A DNA stretch of 64,000 bases from Neurospora tetraspora (taxonomy: Eukaryota; Ascomycota; Sordariomycetes; Sordariales; Sordariaceae). Location: the NCBI RefSeq assembly GCF_033439725.1, contig NW_026944387.1, positions 1,116,001-1,180,000 on the forward strand, read 5' to 3'. Below, in pieces: positions 1-10,813 of this stretch. Positions within the stretch are counted from its first letter, which is position 1. Every line of letters begins with the position of its first letter. Below the pieces are notes generated by a model. It was not told where the DNA came from. It did no database searches and saw nothing but the letters and a program-made list of their open reading frames with translations. The position numbers were made by a program, and so were the translations under genes.

Positions 1-458
1 AGCAGCACCCATACCACCACCAGCGGTTTGAATCAAAAGAGGCATCTTCTCAACACCATCCTCATCAGCCTCAACAAATCCAAGCCCAGCTCCAACCAGC
101 GCAACAACCCTCCTCCTTACCCCTCTCGCAAGCTCAAGCACAAGCTCAACTGCAACAAGTGGTGGCGAAGCAGCAGCAATTGGTCCTCCAGACACTGCAG
201 CAGCATCAACAGCAGTCGCAGCAACAACAACAAAAACTGTCCAGCAGGCCGTATGAGCCGGAGGCGTTTTTGAAGGCTGGGTATTTGACTTGCTTTGGGG
301 ATGCCGATGACCCGGTAGCGGTAGCCAGTGATACCAGTGGTAGTGCTGGCAGTGGGAATTCGAACAATAATGGGAATGGAACGGTTGGTAGTGGGAACGC
401 GAATGGAAATGGGAATGGGGTTGTCGGCGGAAATGGGAATGGGACTACTTCGAAGTAG
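1..458 (+). CDS. C-terminal part of a glutamine-rich protein (5' end outside the window)
   Basis: The frame that begins at base 3 is open from the window edge to the TAG at 456-458, about 151 residues with no stop. It opens with a His/Gln/Pro-rich tract, runs into poly-Gln around bases 110-235, then has a short less repetitive stretch containing PYEPEAFLKAGYLTCFGD (about bases 251-304), and ends in a Gly/Asn/Ser-rich tail. Such Gln-rich and Gly/Asn-rich tails are common in fungal transcription and chromatin factors, but there is no catalytic or DNA-binding motif in the visible part, so I do not assign a function. The poly-Gln tract is built mostly from CAG/CAA triplets and is likely to vary in length between strains. 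The same frame remains open for another 112 codons after the TAG (see the next entry). Confidence 0.7.
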   Translation, partial: QHPYHHQRFESKEASSQHHPHQPQQIQAQLQPAQQPSSLPLSQAQAQAQLQQVVAKQQQLVLQTLQQHQQQSQQQQQKLSSRPYEPEAFLKAGYLTCFGDADDPVAVASDTSGSAGSGNSNNNGNGTVGSGNANGNGNGVVGGNGNGTTSK

Positions 459-797
459 GATTTCGAAAGTCCAGCAACGTTTTTTGTGACGCCGGATATG
501 GATGTTGATGTGAATGGGGGGGATGTGGAGATGGCGCACGATGGGAACTATGTTGTGTCTATGATCACCGAGGATGCGCCGGGTTCTGGGTATGGTCCTG
601 TTCCAGGTGGTCGTCATTGTGGGAGAAACGCAGATGATGGTGTGAATGGCTTGGGGTCGGGCTGTCATTATTTGCTTGGGACCGGACAAAACCCTGAGCA
701 GCCTGCGCACCCGTCTGCCACCGAGGCGTCTCCTGACATTATCACCGTTAACATTGAACATTTGCCTTGGACTGGCTGGCACAGGGACCTTACCTGA
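459..797 (+). other. In-frame open extension after the TAG of the first gene
   Basis: Directly after the TAG at 456-458, the same frame stays open for 112 codons to a TGA at 795-797. The stretch is acidic and Gly/Asp/Val-rich (for example MDVDVNGGDVEMAHDG), which resembles a disordered C-terminal tail more than random translation. It could be a genuine tail reached by stop-codon readthrough, a tail joined by a spliced-out segment containing the TAG, a nonsense mutation in this strain, or simply a 3' UTR that happens to be open. The base after the stop is G and the following bases do not match the well-known CUAG or CARYYA readthrough contexts, so readthrough is not favoured. The opposite strand is also open here, which weakens the coding case. 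Confidence 0.3.
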
Positions 798-1975
798 TAC
801 TGCACAGCTGTACGATACTTACTGAGCTGGTCGGTAACTGTGCGCAGTTCTAGCCTACTAGGTAGTACTCGCGCGGCAGGCATCGGAAAGGATTACGAAT
901 CCAGGGAAGGGAACTCAAACGGGGAGGGGATTTCGAACGCACATATGAGGCCCTAGGGGGAGGACAAAGCGGAATGAGATGCGTTGAAAAAGGTCATGAC
1001 AGTGACGGTTGTGGGTGGCATGGACAAAGATATTTGTAGGATAAAGAGCAAGGACTCAAAGGAGAAGATGGAAAGAGGGCGACATCGGATCGAGACTAGG
1101 ATGGTTCATGTTGTTGGGAGATGGCGAGAGGGTAGCGGTGCGGAAGTCGAGACTTTTGTTCGGTTGAAGTGAGTGGGTTGTTTTGTTCTATATATTGTCT
1201 TATCAACATCCTTTTTTCTTCCCGTTTCTTCATTCCAGCTGGTTTAGCCTCAGACGCTTCTCAACATTTTCGTGTGATTCGAGTCATCCATCCATCCGCC
1301 TCTTTTTCAGCCTTTTCACGGTCATTTGGCTGCAATTATCGGTCTACCATACCTAGCTCTCGCAAAACCGGGCTTCCCATTCCGGCGGTCCTGTCCTGTC
1401 CCTTTCTTCATGAGGTTCAAACCGATCCCCCAGAATTATAACAGCCTCTGAGGGCTAGAGGCTAGAGGCTGGAGTGGAGGCTAGAAGGATCCCTCCCTCC
1501 CGACGGCGTCAGTCAGTCATGGACTGATTCACCCACCCTGTCACAACTACCAACACATTCTCGGCCTGATATCAGCATTAGAGCGAATCTGACCAGCCAA
1601 GCTTGCACCCCAAAAGTAAAATGAACAAAAGAGGAGAGACCAAATCGCGGTCCCAGGGACGGTCAGTTTGCCAACAAACTTTCAAGATTCCCGGTTGACA
1701 AGTTGGGTTAGAGATACATACAACCTTAGGTGGTTAGGTGGCTGGGGTATTTCAGGAACGTGTGAGGGTGATGAAGCATCTTTCATCTCGGCAAGAATAG
1801 TTTATATATATATATCTTCTTGCTTCGTGTAGACAAAAAGGAGTGGGAAAGGGGGAAGAGAAAAGAGGATGGCTCAAAAGATGAACAAAAACAAAAGGGC
1901 GGACTATGGATCCGGTCGATTCGATTCGTCAAGCTTCCAGGTTGTCATGTTGCGTACAAGTAGTTACACGCTCAG

Positions 1976-2014
1976 GTGGCTGGGCTGGGTGGCTGGGCTG
2001 GGTGGCTGAGGTGG
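1976..2014. repeat. 13-bp tandem repeat, three copies
   Basis: The unit GTGGCTGGGCTGG occurs twice exactly, followed by a third copy with two changes (GTGGCTGAGGTGG). It lies in gene-free DNA and looks like a small replication-slippage minisatellite. Confidence 0.85.
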
Positions 2015-4253
2015 TTGAGGGAATTGGGAGCGGACGGACAGGAGCATCTTTGATCTTTCGTTCTTGCATGGTTAGTTTTTATCTACAGTTGCTGTTTCCC
2101 GTCGTCGTTTATCGGCAAAATGGAAGGGAGGAAAGATGAAAGAGGGAATAAGGTTTGATCACAAGGATTATATGAACAGCGTTGGTTTATTTGAGCTACA
2201 TTGCCAGTTAACATTGGGCAAGTAAGTCTCTTAATAGAGGAACCAGGTGGTGAAGAAAATAGTTTGGCCCATCATTTGAGTTTGTCTATATAGCCCTCAG
2301 TTTACAGTGTGGTATCATGACATCCCTTTCCTCGCTTCATCGTAGGATACATGTGTTGGTAAGTAGTTTGTTTGTACACTAGAATATCATACTCATCTTG
2401 TTCTTCTCCCTTTTCACACTTGCCCGCTCACACTGTCGCGCCCTTTGACACTCTTGTGCTCTCACACTCGAAAACACCGTTTCGAAACAACAGATACATT
2501 AGACTTCTCGTCATCCCATGTCCCATGTGCTTGTTAAGCACCAAGGGCCAGTTACTGTGGTTGCTCACACACAATCTGAGCCGTGATGGGTAGGCACTGT
2601 AGTCTAAAGAACGTTTCATGCCCAGCAGTCGATACCTCTATTGGGGGAAAAAAAAAGGCTAGGTACGTTCATGTGGCCCGTATTCGAACGTTGTACATAC
2701 GTAGCCCACTGCTACGTCTGTGGTCCCCTCTTCAGAAACTCTCATACGAAAGGGGTTTCCTTTAGTACTGGCAATACTTATAACTTCTAATCATTTGTGG
2801 TGGAGGAGGAGGAGGTTCCTTGAAGTGTCTCTACCGCTTCGCAGTTTGCTTCGTTAACGCTGAGTGGCTTTGGTGGTGTAGTGCAGAGTAACATATAAAC
2901 TATGACAGCCCTCTAAGAACCTACCTAGGTGGTAACCTATCTCTTTTGCGACTAAGTCGTTCTGATAGTTTTTGACAGTGTAACTCCTAGCCAGAGAGAT
3001 CACCTACCAGGATAAAGTCTCAAGTATAACCTGCTATGCCTTGTGGAAGACTGTTGATGTCGGCACCTACAATATCCTCAAACATGGTGATCGGCCTGGT
3101 GGTACATAGCCAACTTCCGAGTGAGCGCTTCGCCATCCTTCATCTGCTAGGCCTTCATCGGACTCTTTGTTTTCAACGCTCGTAGCTCACTTTCTTTAGA
3201 TCTGGCCATCTGGCCCGTTCGCCTTGACACCCTTGTCGACTCGCCCGGCTGCCCTCTATCCATATACTGTACGTGAGAATGGGCAGATCACGGAAGATCA
3301 ACGGGACCGCTTAAGCTACTTGTTGTACTTGTCGTTGTCTGTATAGTCGGTAGTGTCGTCCTCACCCCGTGTCCCGGTGCCCTTCAGCGCTGTACCATAC
3401 GGTAACCATACAGTCCCAAACCCGTAATCCATCCTCCACGAATACTCACGAATACGAAGGCGGACCGTCCCTTCCCTTCCCTTCTCCCCTTCTTCAGCTT
3501 TCATCCATCCGCCACCCGCCAGCACCCATGAATCCAGAATACCTCTTGGTCACTGGTCACAGGGAGGGAATGATCGGTCTACCGGTTACCCCTGATTCCT
3601 GAACCAGTGAAGCTTGCGAAGAAGCCAGCGCAACGAAGCCAGCGAAGGAGCCTGGGTGGGTGAAGTCCGTACTGTACGTCAAAACAAATCCTGCCCCAGG
3701 CCAGAGTGCAAAGCAGGGGCAATGCCAGTAAGCATCTGATATCCGATTACTCACCCTCGGTCGCTCGCGAGGCTCCATTTCTCTCGGCTCTTTCCTTTTT
3801 GTTTGTTGTCCACTTGTGTCCTACCGGCGCCATCTCCATTCTCCAGCTCTTTCTCTCCAGGAAGTCCAGCTCTCCGTGTCCCCGTTGCGTCCCCGTTGTG
3901 CCCCCCCGCCTCTCCGTGTTTTCCCCACCACTTTCCTCCTCGCTTCCTTCCCGTGCCCCGGTGTCCGGAGTTTAGACCGATGATAGCATACTGTAGTGTA
4001 GAAGAATGACCTGATTTCACGAAGCCGATGAAAAGGGAAGTGCGCCATCTTAGGTTAACATGTACGCATCAGGCCATTATCCCATAACTTTTATGCTTAG
4101 GGTACGGTAAACGAACGATTCACCACCGCCCGGGTGCCCGGGCATCCGGGGCGCCGGAGGTCCGGAGGTTCGGTGGTAGTCCTAGTACGTATTTGTTCAC
4201 GTGGTCCTTCACATAGGGTATAGCTAGCCTAGCCCGAGTAGAGAGGGTGTGGT

Positions 4254-4376
4254 TAGGGCAGGGCAGGGCAGGGCAGGGCAACGACAGGAAGGGAAAGACA
4301 AAGCGAGGGGGGCGCTAGGGCAAGGGCAAGGGCAGGGTAGGGTAGGGCAGGTAGGGTAGGTTTAGGGTAGGGCAGG
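4254..4376. repeat. G-rich simple repeat (AGGGC / AGGGT units)
   Basis: Five AGGGC pentamers lie at 4255-4279. After a purine-rich spacer, about 4314-4376 carries mixed AGGGCA, AGGGT and TTTAGGGT units. The runs of three G separated by two or three bases could form a G-quadruplex on the plus strand. They resemble the TTAGGG telomere unit of filamentous fungi but are degenerate, so this is not a telomere. Confidence 0.8.
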
Positions 4377-4890
4377 CCTAACCCCTTTCGCGAAGCATCT
4401 TATCAGATTGGGATCCCGGTAGTAGGAACCCTTCACATCGAGATCTGACTTGGAGAGAGGAGGTGAGTCCAGCAAGGAGTGGCTTGTTTGGTTGGTTGAC
4501 CGAAAAAAAGGGGGAGTGCTTCGTTATGTGGATGCTTTTCTCCGGTGAGCATTGTGGAATGAGATGCTCGGCGTTAACGCCCCTCTTTCTTTGGGATAAC
4601 TTCTTCCGCTTACTCAGTCATGCATCGACGGTGTTGGGACATCAACGACGAGCTTCTACGCCCTTTGTCATGGTGTAAGTTGTGTTGTAGAGGACAGCAC
4701 CTCATGCAACTGCCGAACCAAGCCAACTGTGCTTGTCTGTCACGTCAACTGCCGTTGCCTCTCATTCAGCTCACATATCCAATTGTTTTCAAGATGATGT
4801 TCTTATCTTCTTCCATCGCTTGGCTTCTTTTTATAGCGTTGAATGAAATGAAGGGGGTGGCGAGAAAAGAATGATTATGGATTCGTGGAA

Positions 4891-4917
4891 GTCCAGTGCA
4901 GTCCAGTGCAGTCCAGT
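4891..4917. repeat. 10-bp tandem repeat, 2.7 copies
   Basis: The unit GTCCAGTGCA occurs twice exactly, followed by a partial third copy, in non-coding DNA. Confidence 0.85.
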
Positions 4918-4942
4918 CAATCATATGCATGACGCCCCGGTC

Positions 4943-4974
4943 CTGGTTAGTCCCGGCCCTGGTTAGTCCCGGCC
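4943..4974. repeat. 16-bp tandem duplication
   Basis: The unit CTGGTTAGTCCCGGCC occurs twice in perfect tandem, 25 bp downstream of another small tandem repeat. Confidence 0.85.
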
Positions 4975-7900
4975 ATTTTGAGCCTCATAGGTCGCAGCCC
5001 AAATCGGACTATAAAAGAGCATACACTTTATCGGAGTCCGTGCTCCCCGTGGTTAGTGAAGGATCGGTTCTGGAATCGCAATGCGATAGATGCCAATAGC
5101 TCGTCTCACATCCGTCTCGTCTCATCGCGTTCTGTTCATCCCTTTGGTTTTTTGCCATCCCGGGGTTGAGTCTAGATATTCTCTGTTCTGGGGTGAAGGC
5201 GCAGAGTTTGCTATCCGACTCCCCGACATCCAGGTGCACAGTGGTCCGTGATGTGTATAAGATTACGGTGGTCTACCCAAAAGTATGTAATTGACTAATT
5301 GTTGCTCAGGGTGGGTTTTGTCGGTGAGAACAGTCATTGGCGCGCCGCCCGGCGGCTTGTGGATGATCACGCAATTCAACCGAGAACGGAGGCCACGAGA
5401 CCTATACCGACGTCCGCCGTTTGGGATTTCCTGAGGTGCTGAGGTGCTGAGCTTACACGGAGGTAACCAGACAGATATACATACACGATACAATATGTAC
5501 AGTTGATGGACGGACGACGCGCGACGGGTCGCGGGCGGGCGGGCGGATGGCGGGGACCCTTCAAGGTACCTTTGACCCCTGCTTCTGCTTTCAAATTGTT
5601 AGTGTATGCGCCGTGTAAACCCCCCGGTCCGTTCCGTGGCAGCTCCGGGCGGGTCCCTGGGGTCTCGAGACCGGGCCCGGAGGATGGAGATTAGGGTTTC
5701 GGCGGCCGCATGGAGGCACACAAATTGTGTCCACCTCGCCTCCGGGATTACAACCTAAAGGGGTCGGCAACGGGCCGATATGTACGTGATACCTTCAGGG
5801 GGCGAGGGCCTGGAGTCACGGTAGCATGGCGACGGCGTGGTTCGTGATATTGAAATGAATTTCGAGGCAGGTGGTTCGTCTTGGAAAAGGGCCCGGAAAG
5901 CAATAATAGCGTCGCCACATATCCAAGTTACGCGAAGAGCAAAAGTCCCTGGATCAGAAATCTAGACTGCATCGATGGTCTCGTATCATCAGCACTGAGG
6001 TTGGCGAACGGGGCGGCAAAGCTCCGGATGTGTTGTGTGTGTGTGCGAGATATGCGATAAGATCGCCGACAACAATAGTTTCCGTGTCCGGCACTGTCCC
6101 TGCCGAACCGTCCTCACCTCCGCGTCCGAGCTAGGATGGTCCTCCACTCGGGTGGCCTGACCCACAATCCCGCTTTGACAAACCGAGACGGACGGTCTTT
6201 TATCTCCGAAGGACCTACCGAATCTCCTTCGGATTTGAAGGCCAGCCTAAATGCTGTTGACCGAGCCTAGCAAAGTTTGGCACGTCCCACAGCCTCGAGT
6301 CACAGCCTATCGTTGTCGTCGCAAGCACGACACCACCCGCTCCGCTATCAGCGCCTAGTGATTGTAGTGGTCACTGCGGATCGACAAGTCAAGGTATCCC
6401 AACCGATGGACCAGCTCTTTTCGGCATTATCCGCACACGCGTGTGCAGTTTCAATATCGGCGATCCAGTGACAAGTGTCGGGGTAGAGTGGAGATAGCTT
6501 CACTTTTCGTCTCGCTTCCTCTTCCGTCCTATGGCCATTTGATGCACACAAAAATCTTGAAGGAAGAATTGCTCCGTCCTCGGTGCCTCCTCACATTGCG
6601 GCTGACATAAATCACCGCTACTTCATTAAGCTGCTGTTTGAAATCCAACTTGGTCGGTCAACCAGCTCATGATGATTCGACGTTTACTGGTCGTTTGCAG
6701 ATCCGTCAAGCACCGCCTCCTCAACAACGGTACCCCGTTCTCCAGCTTTTACTCCAGGAAGATCAGAAAAACCGGAGACCACGGAGAAAGAGCCCACGGG
6801 GCAAAGGAGCGGAAATAACACCAATTTGTGGAGGTTGGACCGTTGGACGTTGAAATCGGAGTGGTCTCCGGATTGCCCAAACCATACGCCCGGCCGTGCC
6901 GGACGTCCTGTCCCCATGCTCGCATGCAATTGGGTGATCGCCTTTGTTTAACCCCTATAATTACCCCTGAAACACCATGTTTCCCGCGCATCTTTCCCGG
7001 GTGAAATGTAAACATCGACGTCGCATGCGTGTCATGGCATCGTAGCCAGCTACTCCAACCTCTGAGTCCCTCCCCATCTGTCGTCACTCCGGCGCATTGT
7101 CGGTGGTATGGCGCACGTGTGAGAACACCGATGATGGACTGTTTGCCGTTCGTGAATGTGCCCGATGGCCAATTGGCGACGAACATTCCGCACTCGCACA
7201 GAAAGTTGAAATTTGCGCAGCGCGCGTCAAGTGCGCCTGTGAATTGGATTTTCGATTTCGATTTCACAGGTTGTGGATCGGCCTCCTACCCACCGTGCCA
7301 CCAAACCAGATCCGGCATGCTGGAACCCTAGCTTGCCTAGCTTGGCGCCAGATGTCAGTTGCCGCTCGCGAGCCCTAGCACGATAGGCTTGTGGGGCATA
7401 TAAAAATGCTGCATGTGTATTTCGCCGTACGTAAGCAAGTCTTACAGTATCGTGAACCCTGCCGCCGCTGATATCCTCTTGATATGCCCACGGCGTTCAG
7501 AATTCAGAAGTAACGGTTGTGCGCTGCCGTAAGATCACAGGAAGGGTAGATGCGCACTAGGGATGCGACAATCAACTGCCGTGGTCAGCAATATCAGATG
7601 AAGTTGTGGTTGTGGTGGTGGTATGTGAAGACTGCCGAATGAGCCCAAACCCCTAGCTTCGCAAGCTCTGAACCCTGGCGGTATAAGGTAGCGTGGCTTC
7701 ATTGTTAGCACATCTGCCCATGTCCACCTTTCAACGTCATCAAGGCATTCCGTTCTCTCTTGCCGGCCCCACATCAGCGCTACGCCGTTACCCACCCTCC
7801 TCTCCGAAGAACTTCACCACAGCGCTGTAACAACAACGAACAGCGCTGCTGACTGTGTTCAACAGTGCTTGACCGGGCTTGCTGACCTGGAACTCCACTG

Positions 7901-9053
7901 TCCTGACCGAAGATGGGCGCGCCAAGCCAAAGTTAGGGCTAGGTGCCCGATTCCCACTTTGTCCGTTACCCCTACACTGTTTGGTGCAATTTAGCTGTCG
8001 ATCCCGAGCAACGATCGCGATGCCCTGGATGCCAACAAGTGGAAGACGCCAACAAAAGGTTGATCGTGGATAAAGTGGGGGAGGTTAGGACGAAACTCGG
8101 TCTTGCTCGGTAGAGGTAGCTCGGATGGGCCGTATTGGACGAAACGCGACGCTATCACTGCAGTTTTGGTAACTACAGCTCATCCACTCCTCTTCATGGG
8201 CAGAAACACGCCGAGTCAGTAAAGCCAGTCATCCACTTTGTGTGTTGGCCTCCTATCGGTGAGCAATGTTGGAGCAAGTTCCGACGTCGCTGACGGACGA
8301 TGATGATGGTGACGGTGACATGCTTTTGTGGCCGAAGCGATGGATTGGCGATGAAAGGAAAGAGAAGCCCCCAGCCCCTTGAAGATGGCACAAGGAATAA
8401 GACTTGATCAACGGAAGACGGCTGCCCATAAATTCCTGTAAAAGAATACCAGGACGCCAATTCGTAATGCCGGGGGGCACACTTGCTGTGATACAGCATG
8501 AGGTACTTGACATTCGAACCGAAGAAGGAGCGTCGCATTTCGCTAGGTATTGTTGCGAAAATGAGAAGGGCTGATCGTAAATGCATATGAAATAGAAAAT
8601 GGTATATGTAAAACAGATGATATAGCAAAAGGCCTTCCAACTTTTTGTTTTCGCTCTCTTATTTTTTAGTGCCGCCAACTCCAGTGCCATATATGCGATG
8701 CCTTCATACCCAAACAAGACAGAATCAAGCCTTGATGCAACTGGTAGAAACAAAATAGTCAAATGAATCGTCTCGTTCCTGCCACTTCCATACCCAAAAG
8801 AAACAAGAAACGAAAAGAAAACGACAGAAGAACAACTCTCTGCTGCGCCGATATAAAGAAAACCATCATAACCACCTCCATGTTGAAGCATCCCTTGGTC
8901 CTTTTGATACTGAACAGGCGTATTGGGCCATGGTATCGTATCGAACCGACGGTATATGTGGTAGGATTGTTATTTCAGACTAAGAACGGGGCATGGGTAT
9001 CCGAGAAAGGCAAGAAACATCGCTTCGTTGGTGTAACTTGAAAACAGATCTCG

Positions 9054-10813
9054 TCATGATGAGCCATCCCAAAGCGGGTGGACAGTGCCATCGGCTGGGG
9101 CGGGGTCTTGGAGGGCCAAACCGCCGTAATGAGTGATCCAAAAAGCCGGATCATCCTCGAGGGGAAAGTTGCTGAAATCGGGCAAGTTGCTCGTCAAGAG
9201 GCTGGAATCCTCACTGGTAAGTGACGAGTTGTTTGCCAGAAACTTGGCACCGGCCTTCATCATCTTGAACTCTTCAAAGTCAAGGAAAGGGTCAGCCGCA
9301 CCGTAGAGGTTAGGCTGGGGCTGGCCAAACCCAAAGCCGCTACCGGGCGTAGTGGCACAGAAACCAGATGCGGTCTCCCAGTCATCAAGAGCTGGCAAGA
9401 AGTCCTCGACTTCAGAGATGTCGCCCGAGGTGGATGTGTTGGTGGTCAAGGTGGAAAGCGACTCGGATCCGTAATAATCGAAGGAGCCGTAGCTTTGCGC
9501 CTGGCCATAGCTGGACGGAGCAAAATCCGCCGACTTGTTGCCCAAGTCGAGACCCTCGTAGTGGCTCCAATCAACAGAGGTAGCACTCAAACCGGCGCTG
9601 AACAGGGGCTGGTCATTGTCGGAGAGACTGCCAAAGAAGTCCGCGCTGTTGGGGACATACGGGGTGTACTTGATACCGGAAAGATCCAGAGGAGGGAGCT
9701 GTCCGTTGAGCTGGGCAAACGTCGAAGAGCCCGTCATAAGTGGCGAGGCGGACTCGGACTGTGCTCCACGCTGCATGGCAATGCCACTGCCGCTGACGTC
9801 CAAGTTATCGACGGAGCGAGCTCCCAAGCTTGAGGTGGTGCTATGCATGGAGTTACCCCTGCTGAGCGTGTAAGGACCGCACTTTTGCGAGGGTTTGGTA
9901 TGCTTGTACGTGGGCTTGTGGTGGCCGTTGGCATCGAAAGAGAGCATGGCATCCGAGTTGGTTGTGTTGGCCCTGCGTCTGTTACGGGAAGCGGACTTTG
10001 AGCAGCTTCGCGACACAGAAGAGCAGCTCTTGTCCGAGTCAGATTCGGGGACGGTCTCGAGCTGAGGATGCTCCTTTTTGTGGCAGCAGGTACAGCGACC
10101 GCCATGGTTGCAACAGCAGCTTTCTGCAAGTAGACGATATGAGAGTCAGACAAAGCACAGCCTCATCAACCCGGCACAGCGAAGACTGGATGCTCACCCT
10201 TGTGACCCTCGACCGTTACTTGCAAGTGAATACACTTGCTCGTCTTTTCACCGCAGTCGCACTTGACATGCGAGGCGCGATACTTGCGCATGGACCGACA
10301 GTGCTGACATTGCGAAACCGGCCGCCCCTTTTTGTTGATGTGCTGGAGTGGACGATCTGCAGTCGCACCGCGCAAAATTAGCGAAATTCCGAACGCAAAG
10401 ACCGGGTATCAAGACGATTGGGTAAACGCTGCCAATTGCATGAGCTGCGCCTTCGGTGATCAGAAATGGCCCTCGCCCTCCTCAATGCTTCTCCCGGTCC
10501 CATCGTCTCACGATGTCCTGATCCGAGTGCCCACGGTTGTCCACGGTTGCCCACGGTTCTACGATCTGGGGGTTTCAACAAGGCTAGTCACCTCGTCTTG
10601 GAACCAGGTTCCAGCACCACCCAAGACCTACTCTCGCCCCCTTGCCTTTCAAGCCGACCTTCCAGTGCAGTGCAGTATGGATCAAGTGGTAGGGCTAACG
10701 GGATAGAATGCGAACTCGGCAACATGGAGTTACTCACCGTGATGTTGGCAGTTGCTCACACGATGGCCCCTCACACAGGCCTCGCAAGCCCACTTTTCAC
10801 CGTTGATAAGCAT
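9054..10813 (-). CDS. Copper-fist transcription factor (Mac1/Cuf1/GRISEA-like)
   Basis: Three exons read on the minus strand: 10813-10738, 10356-10198 and 10123-9054, giving 434 residues. Introns are 10357-10737 (381 nt) and 10124-10197 (74 nt); both donors are GTGAG and both acceptors CAG. The N-terminus is a copper fist: MLINGEKWACEACVRGHR with C10, C13, C22 and H24 as the zinc set, then KGRP at 35-38 (the minor-groove GRP motif), then CQHC and KCDC cysteines for the copper-thiolate cluster. A further Cys-rich patch, SCCCNHGGRCTCC, follows at about 80-92. The rest is Ser/Gly/Asp-rich with no fold I recognise and probably holds the activation region. Family members sense cytosolic copper and control copper uptake or detoxification genes in the nucleus. 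Whether this one responds to lack or excess of copper cannot be read from sequence; the N-terminal fist with an adjacent Cys cluster fits the GRISEA/Cuf1 type. The first intron is long for this genome and splits the zinc site from the GRP motif. Confidence 0.9.

Larger units (their letters stand above)
798..9053. other. Gene-poor 8-kb stretch between two convergent genes
   Basis: No recognisable protein gene, tRNA or rRNA was found here on either strand. All open frames are short and have no family motif. The longest, on the minus strand at 8253-8891 and 6749-7267, read like translated non-coding DNA. The stretch contains several small tandem repeats (listed separately), a TATATATATATA run near 1803, a GC-rich patch near 4126-4170 and a pyrimidine-rich patch near 3468-3495. 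Its right end is presumably the 3' UTR of the copper-fist gene. Both flanking genes point into this interval, so it should contain only two transcript ends; non-coding transcripts or heavily split small genes cannot be excluded by eye. Confidence 0.6.

Noticed and set aside
6749-7267. 172-codon minus-strand open frame
   Set aside because: It has no recognisable motif and unusually frequent Cys, Trp and His typical of translated non-coding DNA.
8253-8891. 212-codon minus-strand open frame downstream of the copper-fist gene
   Set aside because: It lies where the 3' UTR is expected, overlaps another open frame, and has no motif.
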